Assembly: GCA_046539045.1 (NCBI GenBank) | Contig: JBKHHU010000032.1 | Location: 1-23,638 of the forward strand | Length of the DNA: 23,638 bases | Source of the DNA: JBKHHU01 sp046539045 | GTDB lineage: Bacteria > Planctomycetota > Phycisphaerae > SM23-33 | Reading direction: 5' to 3' | Shown here: positions 1 to 7,552 of the stretch, in pieces | How the letters are laid out: every line of letters begins with the position of its first letter | How positions within the stretch are numbered: position 1 is the first letter of the stretch | Notes under the pieces: generated by a model | The model's database searches: none | What the model saw: the letters and a program-made list of their open reading frames with translations, nothing else | What the model was told of the DNA's origin: nothing | Made by a program: the position numbers and the translations under genes

Positions 1-74
1 CCGAACATCCTAAATCCGACCCCGTCAACCGCCACGTTTAGATGCGTACGCCCTGCTTTGTCCGCGGCGCCCGG

Positions 75-102
75 TTGTTAATTTCGGCAGAATCGTTACA
101 AT
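75..102 (+). promoter_or_regulatory. Candidate sigma70-type promoter upstream of dapL
   Basis: TTGTTA (75-80; 4 of 6 to TTGACA), a 16-nt spacer, and TACAAT (97-102; 5 of 6 to TATAAT). It lies about 215 nt before the dapL start and would give a long leader. In the rest of 1-318 I see no gene, strong hairpin or known riboswitch. Motif match only. Confidence 0.4.
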
Positions 103-318
103 GAATCGCTCCCGTGTATCGATGCGGTTCCGCGATGCCCCTCGTGTCGCGTCTATCCCAGACCAGCAACGGAACCGGGACCCGTGTAAGTAAGCATGGG
201 AGCGATTGCCGTCATCGCTGCAGGATGCGGCCCGTTACCGCCGGCGTTAGAATCGGCGGGTATGGACGCCACCGGCTCGATCGCTCCCGGACATCATGCG
301 ATCCCAGAAAGGAAACCA

Positions 319-1497
319 ATGCAGATTGAGCTTGCCAACCGCCTGAAGAAACTTCCCCCCTATCTTTTCGCCGACCTGCGGCGGAAGATGGCAGAGGCCC
401 GCAAGAAGGGCGTCGAGGTGATCCTTATCGATATCGGTGATCCGGATATGCCTACTCCGGACCCCGTGGTGGAAGAACTCTGCCGGGCGGTGTCCGATGA
501 GTCCGATCCGGACCGCCACCGTTACGGCTGCGACCGACCCGTCGACGCGCTGCCGCAGGCGGTGATCGACTACTACAAGCGGCGCTTCGACGTCCAGCTG
601 GGCGACGACCAGGTCGTCATGACCCAGGGCTCCAAGGACGCGATTGCCAAGTTCCCGATGGCGTTCATGAATCCGGGCGACATGGGCATTGCTCCGGTTC
701 CGGGCTACCCGACCTACAATATCGGGCACGTCTTCGCCGGTGCGGTGACCTACCAGGTCCCGCTGCTGAAGGAGAACGACTTCCTGATCGACTTCGATGC
801 GATTCCTGTGGAAGTGCGCCGCCAGGCGAAGATCATCTGGATGAACTACCCGAACAACCCGACGACCGCGACGGCCGATCTGGACTTCTTCAAGCGGGCC
901 GTCGAATTCGGACGCGAGAACGACATCCTGATCGCCCACGACGCTGCCTACCTCGAGAACACCTACGACGGTTACAGGGCCCCGTCGATCCTGGAAGTGG
1001 ACGGTGCCGACGAGGTGGCCGTGGAGTTCATCTCGCTGAGCAAGTGCTTCAACATGACCGGCTGGCGGGTCGGCGCCGTCGTCGGAAACCCCTCTGCCGT
1101 GCAGGCGCTGAACACCGTCAAGCAGAACGTCGACAACGGCTCGCTCCGCGCGATCCAGTTCGCTGCAGCCAAGGCGCTGAACGAGTCCGATACGCTGATC
1201 CCGAAGATCAACGAGGTCTACAAGGACCGTCGCGACATGGTGCTCGAAGCCCTGCGATCCAACGGGTTCACCGTTGACACCCCCAAGGGCACGATCTACG
1301 TCTGGTGCCCGGTCCCGGACAAATACCAGGGCGACAGCGGGAAGTTCGTCGGCGAACTGCTCGAAAAGACCGGCGTGATGGTCACCCCCGGCCGGGGCTA
1401 TGGCCAGTGGGGCGAGGGCTTCTTCCGCATCAGCCTGACCTATCCGGATGCAGTCCTGAAGAACGCGCTGGATCGGATCATGGAAATGAAGGTCTGA
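319..1497 (+). CDS. dapL: LL-diaminopimelate aminotransferase (PLP-dependent, class I fold)
   Basis: A 392-residue fold-type I aminotransferase. The family converts tetrahydrodipicolinate directly to LL-diaminopimelate with glutamate as amino donor, bypassing the succinylase/acetylase routes to lysine and peptidoglycan. Visible motifs are GDPDMPTP near residue 40, the QGSKDAI cofactor-phosphate region near 103, NYPNNPTTA near 176, HDAAY near 207, and SLSKCFNMTGWRVG with the Schiff-base lysine at K242. The MTGWR block and Y-P-N-N-P-T-x-A pattern fit the DapL group better than aspartate aminotransferase. The reading frame is open back to 196, but ATG 319 is preceded by AGAAAGGA about 7 nt upstream and gives the usual family N-terminus. 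The gene stands alone, followed by an intrinsic terminator. DapL is typical of planctomycetes, chlamydiae and plants. A related alanine/methionine-type aminotransferase is the main alternative. Confidence 0.88.
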   Translation: MQIELANRLKKLPPYLFADLRRKMAEARKKGVEVILIDIGDPDMPTPDPVVEELCRAVSDESDPDRHRYGCDRPVDALPQAVIDYYKRRFDVQLGDDQVVMTQGSKDAIAKFPMAFMNPGDMGIAPVPGYPTYNIGHVFAGAVTYQVPLLKENDFLIDFDAIPVEVRRQAKIIWMNYPNNPTTATADLDFFKRAVEFGRENDILIAHDAAYLENTYDGYRAPSILEVDGADEVAVEFISLSKCFNMTGWRVGAVVGNPSAVQALNTVKQNVDNGSLRAIQFAAAKALNESDTLIPKINEVYKDRRDMVLEALRSNGFTVDTPKGTIYVWCPVPDKYQGDSGKFVGELLEKTGVMVTPGRGYGQWGEGFFRISLTYPDAVLKNALDRIMEMKV

Positions 1498-1538
1498 CAT
1501 TCGGTGTGACGCCCTGGGGGGTATCACCTGAGCACAGA

Positions 1539-1568
1539 AAGCCCGTCACCTTACCCGGTGGCGGGCTT
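1539..1568 (+). terminator. Intrinsic terminator hairpin after dapL
   Basis: A 12-bp stem (AAGCCCGTCACC with GGTGGCGGGCTT, one G-T pair) closing a 6-nt loop, starting about 40 nt after the dapL stop. The T-tract is weak (TTGTATAT). It separates dapL from the FAS1 gene. Confidence 0.7.
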
Positions 1569-1613
1569 GTATATGCGCTGAAAGCAGGCATGTTTTTCGG
1601 TTAGCCGCTTACG

Positions 1614-1619
1614 TACAAT
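1614..1619 (+). promoter_or_regulatory. Possible -10 element for the FAS1 gene
   Basis: TACAAT matches TATAAT at 5 of 6 positions and sits 44 nt before the start codon, just after the dapL terminator. I cannot find a convincing -35 at 15-19 nt spacing, so this is weak. The same hexamer appears upstream of dapL and ribF. Confidence 0.3.
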
Positions 1620-1663
1620 TTCGCAGTGACAGACCAGATCGAACTACAGGAAAGGGGTTTCCG

Positions 1664-3019
1664 ATGAACAGACTATCGATTCTATGCGCTATGTTCCTGG
1701 CCGGTGCTTTCGTACTCTCAACGGCGATGACCAGCGGTTGCCGGGACGATACCGAAGAGGCGACGCGGAAAACCCGCGATGACGACGGACAGATCGCCGG
1801 GACCGACGATCAGCCCGACAGGCAACCCGACCGACAGCCCGACGGCCAGCCGGACCGGCAACCGGATCAGCGTCCCGACATCGTTGCCGTGGCAACCAGC
1901 GCCGGTAACTTCGACACACTCGTCAGTGCCGTCAAAGCCGCCGAACTGAGTGACACATTGCGAGGCGAGGGGCCGTTTACCGTTTTCGCGCCCAATGATG
2001 CGGCCTTTGACAAACTGCCCCAGGAAAGCCTGGACGACCTGCTGAAGCCCGAGAACAAGAAGAAACTGCAGACGATCCTGACCTACCACGTCGTTCCCGG
2101 CAGGATCACCGCCCAGGAAATCCGCAACACGCAGACCGTCCAGACGGTTCAGGGCGAATCGCTGGATATCGCCACTGCCGATGACAAGGTGACCATCAAC
2201 GGGGCGAATGTTCTCCAGACCGATATCGAAGCCTCAAACGGGCTGATTCACGTGGTCGACACCGTCCTCATGCCGCCAAGCGCCCGGGAAGACGCTTCTG
2301 CCGAGGCGGGCAGGGGCAAGACCATCGTCGAGATCGCCAAGGGCGATCAGAATTTCAGCACACTGGTTGCCGCGCTGGACGCAGCCGGGCTGGCCGACGA
2401 CCTGAAGGGCGAAGGCCCGTTCACCGTCTTCGCCCCGACGAACAAGGCGTTCGACCAGCTGGGCCAGCGCCAGGTCAACAAACTCCTCATGCCGAGCAAC
2501 CGTGAATCGCTGCAAAAGATCCTGACCTATCATGTCGTCTCCGGCGAAATGAAGGCAGGGCAACTGCAGCAGACTGAAACAGTGGAGACTCTGTCGGGAG
2601 ATTCTCTGATCATCTCTACCAAAGGCGAGCAGGCGTTCGTCAACAACGCCACCATCCTGCAGACCGATGTCCAGGCGTCTAACGGCGTCATTCACGTGAT
2701 CGATCGCGTCATGATTCCGGCAGACAAGGATGAACCCGGCGGTGCTACGGACGAAATCCTCGATACTGTTGTGCCCGGCCGGGAGGAAAAGCCCGCAGAC
2801 GAAATGGACGAGGACGCGGATGAACTCGAAGAGGACGAGAACGCGGTCGAAGAATCTGCCGAGGAAGCAGGCAAGGCTACAAAAGAAACCGTAGAGGACG
2901 CCGGCGACACCATTGAGGAGTCCGCAGAAGAAGTCGGAGAGGCAACCGAAGAGTCCGCGGAAGAAGTGGAAGAGGAGACCGAGGAATCCGCCGAAGAAGT
3001 CGAAGAGACGGTTGAGTGA
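1664..3019 (+). CDS. Secreted lipoprotein with two fasciclin (FAS1) domains and an acidic repeat tail
   Basis: 451 residues. The N-terminus has a signal sequence ending in TSGC, so C26 is a plausible lipidation site, although Thr at -3 is unusual for a lipobox. Next comes a PDRQ/PDGQ low-complexity linker (about 51-71). FAS1 domain 1 (about 73-205) and FAS1 domain 2 (about 221-352) each contain the H1 motif GPFTVFAPxxxAF, the central ILTYHVV and the terminal H2 box SNGxIHVxDxVxxP. The last 75 residues are very acidic and built from repeats of the form ESAEEV(G/E)E(A/E)TE. FAS1 domains mediate adhesion or matrix contacts, so an envelope or extracellular role is likely. ATG 1664 has a strong purine-rich site, AGGAAAGGGG, a few nt upstream. 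It appears monocistronic. The domain call is firm; the function is inferred from the family. Confidence 0.88.
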   Translation: MNRLSILCAMFLAGAFVLSTAMTSGCRDDTEEATRKTRDDDGQIAGTDDQPDRQPDRQPDGQPDRQPDQRPDIVAVATSAGNFDTLVSAVKAAELSDTLRGEGPFTVFAPNDAAFDKLPQESLDDLLKPENKKKLQTILTYHVVPGRITAQEIRNTQTVQTVQGESLDIATADDKVTINGANVLQTDIEASNGLIHVVDTVLMPPSAREDASAEAGRGKTIVEIAKGDQNFSTLVAALDAAGLADDLKGEGPFTVFAPTNKAFDQLGQRQVNKLLMPSNRESLQKILTYHVVSGEMKAGQLQQTETVETLSGDSLIISTKGEQAFVNNATILQTDVQASNGVIHVIDRVMIPADKDEPGGATDEILDTVVPGREEKPADEMDEDADELEEDENAVEESAEEAGKATKETVEDAGDTIEESAEEVGEATEESAEEVEEETEESAEEVEETVE

Positions 3020-3070
3020 GCAGCCGAAACAGCGGAGCTTTACTTTCTTGAACAACTGCGCAATTGCTGC

Positions 3071-3099
3071 TTGTCGATCCCACCGATCTGAATTAGCAT
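3071..3099 (+). promoter_or_regulatory. Candidate promoter for the SpoIIAA-like gene
   Basis: TTGTCG (3071-3076, 4 of 6), exactly 17 nt, then TAGCAT (3094-3099, 4 of 6). It lies 55 nt before the GTG start at 3154, in an otherwise empty gap after the FAS1 gene. Confidence 0.45.
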
Positions 3100-3153
3100 G
3101 TATTCCTAGTCGAGACGTGGGTAATCATTGGCGGGATAAGTAAGGATGCTAAG

Positions 3154-3567
3154 GTGGATCGTATCGACAGCGAACACTGGTCCGTGTTCTGCCGGCCGGG
3201 CGAAGAATGGATCTGTGCTGAGTACAGAGGCGATATCTCCTTCGACGACCTTGTAAGCGCGACCAGGGCTATCGTAAAGATGGTCCGGCGGAAGGGCTAC
3301 TATCGTGGCATGGCGGACATGACCGCAGTTACGGACCTGGTGCCGCTGACGGAACTGCGGAAGTATGTCAGCGAAACGGTGGGAATGGTCTCGCCCGACG
3401 TACAGGTGAAGTGGGCGATGGTTGCCCCTGAGGACTTCATCTACGGAACCGCCCGCCAGTATAAGGCCATGATGGAACACGCGCTGGCCTCGGTGGAATA
3501 CCAGGTCTTCCGCGACAAGGACGCCGCCAAGCGCTGGCTGACGGACGAGGCGGACACGAACCCCTGA
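3154..3567 (+). CDS. Small SpoIIAA/STAS-like protein of unknown function
   Basis: 137 residues, no signal peptide or membrane segment, so cytoplasmic. The layout resembles the short SpoIIAA-like/STAS-fold proteins common in environmental bacteria: an N-terminal strand pair ending in an EYRGDISFDDL turn (about 23-33), an amphipathic helix (about 34-48), a middle MADMTAVTDL strand/turn (about 53-62) and the C-terminal VFRDKDAAKRWL motif (about 118-129), where the last helix often follows a xFxDxxxAxxWL pattern. These proteins may bind lipids or act as regulators, but no catalytic residues are recognisable. The start is GTG, supported by TAAGGA 7 nt upstream. A strong terminator follows the gene. 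The fold assignment is tentative and the specific function unknown. Confidence 0.65.
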   Translation: MDRIDSEHWSVFCRPGEEWICAEYRGDISFDDLVSATRAIVKMVRRKGYYRGMADMTAVTDLVPLTELRKYVSETVGMVSPDVQVKWAMVAPEDFIYGTARQYKAMMEHALASVEYQVFRDKDAAKRWLTDEADTNP

Positions 3568-3601
3568 CCGGCCGCAGAAAAACCAACAGTAGAAGTGTCA
3601 T

Positions 3602-3631
3602 CGGGCCCGAGCGGCGATCCGTTCGGGCCCG
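3602..3631 (+). terminator. Strong hairpin terminator after the SpoIIAA-like gene
   Basis: A 13-bp stem (9 perfect G+C-rich pairs CGGGCCCGA/TCGGGCCCG, plus 4 inner pairs including one G-T) with a 4-nt CGAT loop, 35 nt after the stop. The downstream run TGTCTTGG is only modestly T-rich. Confidence 0.75.
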
Positions 3632-3683
3632 TGTCTTGGCCCGGCTGGGCGGGGAGGCGCCGGAGCTTTCAGCCGCTTGCCTC

Positions 3684-3712
3684 TTGCCCCCGACGCGACC
3701 CCGTCCTACACT
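3684..3712 (+). promoter_or_regulatory. Candidate promoter for the 3739-4783 gene pair
   Basis: TTGCCC (3684-3689, 4 of 6), 17-nt spacer, TACACT (3707-3712). It lies directly after the preceding terminator and 26 nt before the start at 3739, which is preceded by AAAGGAAA. The geometry is good. Confidence 0.5.
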
Positions 3713-3738
3713 CCCCTCCGACACGAAAGGAAAGCTCA

Positions 3739-4155
3739 ATGGATGTACGGATGGAATACACGGAGGGATTCGGCAAGAAGGCCGAGGTCTGGGTCGGGGG
3801 AGACCTGCTGACCGTCTGCGACAATATCAGCCCCAAGGGCACCCGAACCCCGCCCGGGCCCTTGGAAGATGTAGCGTTTTCCTATGTCACCCATGAGGCG
3901 TTCACGTGGGAAGAGGCCGTCAAGGCCAATCCCATGCACAAGCGGCTGATCGAGCCGGTCCGCGACTGGTCCTACGTCGGATTCGGCCGCATCCTGCAGG
4001 TCCAGCCGGTACTGATCGATTTCGGCATCCTCCAGATGGAAGACTCCAACTGGACCACCGACGAAGACCTCGTGGGCGCGTATGTCGGCGTGAACCTGGA
4101 CCGCCTGGAAATCCACCCCGCCAAAGAACTCGACTGGCCGGAACACATGCGGTGA
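3739..4155 (+). CDS. Conserved-looking hypothetical protein, no recognised domain
   Basis: 138 residues, probably cytoplasmic, with no signal peptide or membrane helix. I do not recognise the family. It is acidic and aromatic-rich, with an N-terminal stretch that looks beta-rich (YTEGFGKKAEVWVGGDLLTV), a Pro/Gly-rich turn (about 32-41), and a C-terminal half with alternating hydrophobics (FGRILQVQPVLIDFGILQM, then GAYVGVNLDRLEI), suggesting a small beta-barrel. ATG 3739 is chosen over the open frame upstream because AAAGGAAA lies 7-10 nt before it. The stop is 37 nt before the HD-domain gene on the same strand, with no terminator between, so the two are probably co-transcribed. A role linked to the HD hydrolase is only a guess. 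Confidence 0.7.
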   Translation: MDVRMEYTEGFGKKAEVWVGGDLLTVCDNISPKGTRTPPGPLEDVAFSYVTHEAFTWEEAVKANPMHKRLIEPVRDWSYVGFGRILQVQPVLIDFGILQMEDSNWTTDEDLVGAYVGVNLDRLEIHPAKELDWPEHMR

Positions 4156-4192
4156 GCAACCCCCGCTCCTACACCCAAGAGAATCAAACCCT

Positions 4193-4783
4193 ATGAACGA
4201 CCGTTTTGAGAAACAGATCGCCTTTGTTCGCGAGATCGACAAGGTCAAGGAAGTGTTCCGGCAGACCTATCTGCTGGACAAATCTCGCAAGGAGAACGAT
4301 GCAGAGCATTCCTGGCACCTGGCGATGATGGCGATCCTGCTGGCTGAGTATGCCTCCGCGGAAGTCGACCTGCTGAAGGTGCTGCGGATGGTGCTGCTGC
4401 ATGACCTGGTCGAAATCGATGCCGGCGATACATTCGCCTACGACGAGCAAGCCTACAAGGACAAGGATGAGCGCGAGAAGAAAGCCGCCGACCGCATCTT
4501 CGGCATGTTGCCCGGCGAACAGGCCCACCAATTCCGCGAATTGTGGGATGAGTTCGAGGGCAGAACCAGTTGCGAAGCGAAATTCGCTGCCGCGCTGGAC
4601 CGCCTCCAGCCGCTCATGCACAACTACTTCACCCAGGGAGCCGCCTGGCGAGAGCACGACGTGCCGGCGAGTCTGGTGCGCAAACGCAACGCCCACATCT
4701 CCGAAGGCGCCCCCAAGCTCTGGGAGTTCGCCGAATACATCATCGACGATTCCGTGCAGAAGGGCTACCTCCGCGACGCTTGA
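4193..4783 (+). CDS. HD-domain phosphohydrolase of the YfbR/HDDC2 type (likely 5'-nucleotidase)
   Basis: 196 residues forming a complete HD domain, cytoplasmic. The metal-binding set is visible: H39 (in DAEHSWH), H70-D71 (in LLHDLVE), E74 and D79 (in DAGD), with a distal Asp near 135 in AALDRLQPL. R32 just before the first His matches a conserved Arg in YfbR and human HDDC2 proteins, which hydrolyse deoxynucleoside 5'-monophosphates using a divalent metal. Length fits the family (about 190-200). It follows the hypothetical gene at 3739 by 37 nt and was probably transcribed with it. The Shine-Dalgarno is poor (AAGAGAA). The deoxynucleoside kinase at 5524 performs the opposite kind of step in dNMP balance, which may be coincidental. 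The fold is certain; the substrate is inferred. Confidence 0.85.
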   Translation: MNDRFEKQIAFVREIDKVKEVFRQTYLLDKSRKENDAEHSWHLAMMAILLAEYASAEVDLLKVLRMVLLHDLVEIDAGDTFAYDEQAYKDKDEREKKAADRIFGMLPGEQAHQFRELWDEFEGRTSCEAKFAAALDRLQPLMHNYFTQGAAWREHDVPASLVRKRNAHISEGAPKLWEFAEYIIDDSVQKGYLRDA

Positions 4784-4966
4784 AGTTCGAGCGAACCACA
4801 GAAGGGTACCGAGGGCAGAGGGCTTCGACCATTACGAAGTGCTCGACGGCCACGAAGCTCACAAAGGAAGCTCTCTGCTGTAGGGGCGGGCGGCTGTCGC
4901 CACTCATCCCAGCCAAAGGTGGCGATGCTCAAGGACCTGCAGAACCGCGAGTACCTCGCCCGGCCC

Positions 4967-4995
4967 TTGCCTCAGCCGTGCCTGCCGCGTATTCT
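4967..4995 (+). promoter_or_regulatory. Candidate promoter placed for a leaderless folK transcript
   Basis: TTGCCT (4967-4972, 4 of 6), 17 nt, TATTCT (4990-4995, 4 of 6). The expected start point about 7 nt downstream coincides with the folK ATG at 5002, and no Shine-Dalgarno is present. The rest of the 4784-5001 gap shows no gene or strong hairpin. Confidence 0.45.
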
Positions 4996-5001
4996 CTCCC
5001 C

Positions 5002-5484
5002 ATGGATGCGGTACGGGCATATATCGCGATCGGCGGGAATCTGGGCGATCGGTACAAGACTCTGCGGGCGGCCGTGGACCGGCTGGACGAGTCTGCCGGG
5101 GTTCGCGTGCGGCGGGTGTCGACGTTCATCGAGACCGACCCCGTCGGCGGCCCGGCAAGGCAGGGCAGGTACCTCAATGCCGCGGCGGAAATCGAAACCA
5201 CTCTCTCGCCCGAGCACCTGCTGGAGACGCTGCAGCAGATCGAGGCAGAGATGGGCAGAAACCGGACCACCGAGCCCCGCTGGGGCGCCAGGACCTGCGA
5301 CCTGGATATCCTGCTCTACGACGATCGCGTGGTGGATGAGCCCGGGCTGACCATCCCGCATCCGCGAATGCATCAGCGGCTTTTCGTGATCGAGCCGCTG
5401 GCCGAGATCGCCCCGCACGCCATTCACCCGGTGCTGAAGCAGTCCGTCCAACAGATCCTGCAGGCGCTTCACGGCCGGAACTGA
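5002..5484 (+). CDS. folK: 2-amino-4-hydroxy-6-hydroxymethyldihydropteridine diphosphokinase (HPPK)
   Basis: 160 residues, normal for HPPK, which transfers pyrophosphate from ATP to 6-hydroxymethyl-dihydropterin in folate synthesis. The N-terminal GGNLGDR (11-17), the diagnostic RWGARTCDLDILLY (93-106, with metal-binding D100 and D102), and LTIPHPRMHQRLFVIEPLAEIAP (about 116-138) are all present. The frame is open far upstream, but ATG 5002 gives the canonical start. No Shine-Dalgarno precedes it, and a -10-like element ends 7 nt upstream. It begins a folK-kinase-panC-panD cluster on one strand; the next gene starts 39 nt after the stop. No other folate gene is nearby. Confidence 0.95.
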   Translation: MDAVRAYIAIGGNLGDRYKTLRAAVDRLDESAGVRVRRVSTFIETDPVGGPARQGRYLNAAAEIETTLSPEHLLETLQQIEAEMGRNRTTEPRWGARTCDLDILLYDDRVVDEPGLTIPHPRMHQRLFVIEPLAEIAPHAIHPVLKQSVQQILQALHGRN

Positions 5485-5523
5485 GCGAACCGATTCAAAC
5501 CCAAGGACAGAAGAACACGAACA

Positions 5524-6117
5524 TTGAGTGCCACGCTTGTCAGTATCATAGGCCCCCCTGCCGTGGGGAAAACCACTCTCGCCGACGCCTTGGCGGGAAG
5601 GCTGTCCGGCACGCTGATCCACGAGGACTACGCCGGAAACCCTTTCCTGGCAGAGTCCTACACCGGAGCCGACAGCTCCCGCCTGCCGAGCCAGTTGTAC
5701 TTCCTGCTGTCCCGCGTCGACCAGCTGTGGGAAGCAACCTGGCCGGACAGCGGGTGGATGATCTGCGATTACGGGTTCTGTCAAGACGCCATCTATGCTC
5801 GCAACCGGTTGAGCGTCACAGACTTCGCCGTCTATGAAAAGGCGGCTGAGCGACTGAACGCGCTGGTGCACCCGCCGGAGCTGGTGATCAACCTGTTTGC
5901 CGAGATCGACACGCTGCTGGAGCGGGTCGCCCGGCGAGGCAGGGACTACGAAGCCGTCTTTGACGAGCCGTTCTTGCGATCCATGCAGGAGGCGTATGCC
6001 GGACTCGTGGACCACTTCGACTGCCCCGTGCTGCAGATCGATTGCGACCGGGTCGACATCCGCACCGACGCAGCCCAGCAAAGCATCCTCGCCGACGTTC
6101 TGGAGGCCGTGAAGTGA
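5524..6117 (+). CDS. Deoxynucleoside kinase (dAK/dGK-like)
   Basis: 197 residues, cytoplasmic. The family phosphorylates deoxyadenosine, deoxyguanosine or related nucleosides for salvage. A P-loop GPPAVGKTT (10-18) is followed by HED (33-35; the Glu is the likely catalytic base), the CDYGFCQDAIYARNRL segment (81-96) at the substrate-binding helix, and a LID-type arginine cluster RRGRDYE (137-143). This matches the deoxynucleoside kinase subgroup often found beside, or fused to, folK in Bacteroidota (recalled, not checked). The start is TTG 5524, the only plausible codon before the P-loop; AAGGA lies rather far upstream (about 17 nt). The stop overlaps the panC start by 4 nt (GTGA), indicating translational coupling. 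The exact nucleoside cannot be read from sequence. Confidence 0.82.
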   Translation: MSATLVSIIGPPAVGKTTLADALAGRLSGTLIHEDYAGNPFLAESYTGADSSRLPSQLYFLLSRVDQLWEATWPDSGWMICDYGFCQDAIYARNRLSVTDFAVYEKAAERLNALVHPPELVINLFAEIDTLLERVARRGRDYEAVFDEPFLRSMQEAYAGLVDHFDCPVLQIDCDRVDIRTDAAQQSILADVLEAVK

Positions 6118-6980
6118 AAACGTTTACCGATACCGACCAACTGCGTGAATTCGTCGGCCGGGCTCGCCGGCAGGGCAAGTGCGTCGGGTTGGTGCCGACG
6201 ATGGGAGCCCTCCACCAAGGTCACCTGAGTCTGATCGATCGAGCTCGAGAGCAGTGCGATGTGGTGATCGCGACGATTTTCGTCAATCCCACGCAATTCG
6301 CCCCTGGCGAGGATCTGGCCGCCTACCCGCGCACGCCGCAGGAAGATTCCGCCGCCTGCGAATCTCGCGGTGTGGATGCGTTGTTCATGCCGCCGGTGGA
6401 GGTTATGTACCCGCTCGAAGGTTCCCGAACGACGGTCCATGTGTCCGAACTGACGGAAGTTCTCTGCGGTGCCCGCCGGCCGGGGCATTTCGACGGCGTC
6501 TGCCTGATCGTATCCAAGCTGTTCAACCTCGCCCAGCCGGACCGGGCGTACTTCGGCGAGAAAGACTATCAACAGCTGACGGTCATCCGCCGGATGGTGA
6601 GCGACCTCAATTTTCCGATCGAGATTGTCGGCTGCCCGATCGTGCGCGAGCCGGACGGGCTGGCCATGAGCAGTCGCAACGCGTATCTCCAGCCGGAACA
6701 ACGGGTTCAGGCGCCCGAACTTCACGCTTCGCTGACGATGGCCGAGGAGATGATCGCCGAACGCCACCCCCCGGCAGGGCAGGTCGTCGAGGCGATCCGC
6801 TCTTACCTGCAGACCAGGGCGCCGCTGGGCGACATAGATTATGTAAAAATCGCCAACCCCCGGACCCTTCAGGACGTACAAAGCACAGACCAGCCGGTGC
6901 TGGTCGCGCTGGCGGTCCGGTTCGGCCGGGCTCGACTGATCGACAACATCGTAGTGGACTCTCCGGTCGGGAATCCCTAG
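6114..6980 (+). CDS. panC: Pantoate-beta-alanine ligase (pantothenate synthetase)
   Basis: 288 residues from GTG 6114, typical length. It joins pantoate and beta-alanine through a pantoyl-adenylate to make pantothenate. Clear family motifs are PTMGALHQGHLSL (28-40, with the HxGH nucleotide-binding signature H34-H37), FVNPTQF (about 56-62), GxxRPGHFDGV (about 118-128), FGEKDYQQ (about 146-153) and MSSRN (about 187-191). The GTG start overlaps the kinase stop by 4 nt and places the first strand correctly; the frame is open 72 nt further upstream without support. panD follows 63 nt downstream, so both beta-alanine supply and ligation are encoded here. The panB step is not in the window. Confidence 0.96.
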   Translation: MKTFTDTDQLREFVGRARRQGKCVGLVPTMGALHQGHLSLIDRAREQCDVVIATIFVNPTQFAPGEDLAAYPRTPQEDSAACESRGVDALFMPPVEVMYPLEGSRTTVHVSELTEVLCGARRPGHFDGVCLIVSKLFNLAQPDRAYFGEKDYQQLTVIRRMVSDLNFPIEIVGCPIVREPDGLAMSSRNAYLQPEQRVQAPELHASLTMAEEMIAERHPPAGQVVEAIRSYLQTRAPLGDIDYVKIANPRTLQDVQSTDQPVLVALAVRFGRARLIDNIVVDSPVGNP

Positions 6981-6982
6981 AA
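6955..6982 (+). promoter_or_regulatory. Possible internal promoter for panD
   Basis: TGGACT (6955-6960, 4 of 6), 16-nt spacer, TAGAAT (6977-6982, 5 of 6). It overlaps the panC stop codon and lies about 60 nt before panD, so panD might also be transcribed separately. Motif match only. Confidence 0.35.
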
Positions 6983-7043
6983 TCACATGCAGGAGAAGAG
7001 AACCTCAGAAGGCCCTGCTGCTGCATGAAAGGTTGTGCTGCGG

Positions 7044-7400
7044 ATGTTGATCAAGGTGTTGCGATCGAAGATTCACCGGGCGACGGTGACTGAAGCCGAA
7101 CTGGAATATGTCGGTTCGATAACGATCGATAAAGAACTGATGGACGCCGTCGGCATCGTTCCGGGCGAAGAGGTGCTGGTCGCGGATCTGGACAACGGCA
7201 GCCGCCTTGTCACGTATGTTCTGGAGGGCCAGCCGGGAAGCGGGACGATCTGCCTGAACGGGGCAGCCGCCCGCCTTGTGCACGTGGGAGATAAGGTCAT
7301 TATCATGTCTTTTGCGTACCTGACGCCCGAAGACGCTTCCCGATACGATCCGAGCGTTATCCTCGTCGACGATAAGAACCGGATTTCGCAGCGTTTGTAA
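7044..7400 (+). CDS. panD: Aspartate 1-decarboxylase, pyruvoyl-type proenzyme
   Basis: 118 residues from ATG 7044. PanD makes beta-alanine from aspartate using a pyruvoyl group formed by self-cleavage. The cleavage site YVGSITID is intact, and with this start Gly24-Ser25 falls at exactly the E. coli position. K9 and H11 in the LRSKIHRATVT start, NGAAARL (about 72-78) and the C-terminal half (IIMSFAYLTPEDA) are conserved. GTG 7035 is open in frame but AAAGG (7028-7032) would lie too close to it, whereas it is 11 nt from ATG 7044. It completes the pantothenate branch with panC. Confidence 0.95.
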   Translation: MLIKVLRSKIHRATVTEAELEYVGSITIDKELMDAVGIVPGEEVLVADLDNGSRLVTYVLEGQPGSGTICLNGAAARLVHVGDKVIIMSFAYLTPEDASRYDPSVILVDDKNRISQRL

Positions 7401-7552
7401 TCCGCGGGAACTGCCTCTGCTGAAGACGTCTCCGTGGATTGACGAAGAACTATCTGGAGTGCCTGTTGTCTGTCCCGGACCAGAATCCGGTGCAGACAGA
7501 CCGCCGGTGCCCCGAAGATACTTTTCGCGCCCGCAAGGGGCAAGGAGTCGAC

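Noticed and set aside
247..1527. A 426-codon minus-strand frame over dapL
   Set aside because: dapL has intact catalytic motifs in the plus frame. The reverse translation is Val/Asp/His-rich and not protein-like.
4784..4920. Purine-rich stretch (ACCACAGAAGGG ... CACGAAGCTCACAAAGGAAG) resembling scattered intergenic repeats
   Set aside because: Only one imperfect copy is in the window, so I cannot show that it is a repeat family.
7439..7444. TTGACG as a -35 for the PDZ gene
   Set aside because: No acceptable -10 occurs 15-19 nt downstream.
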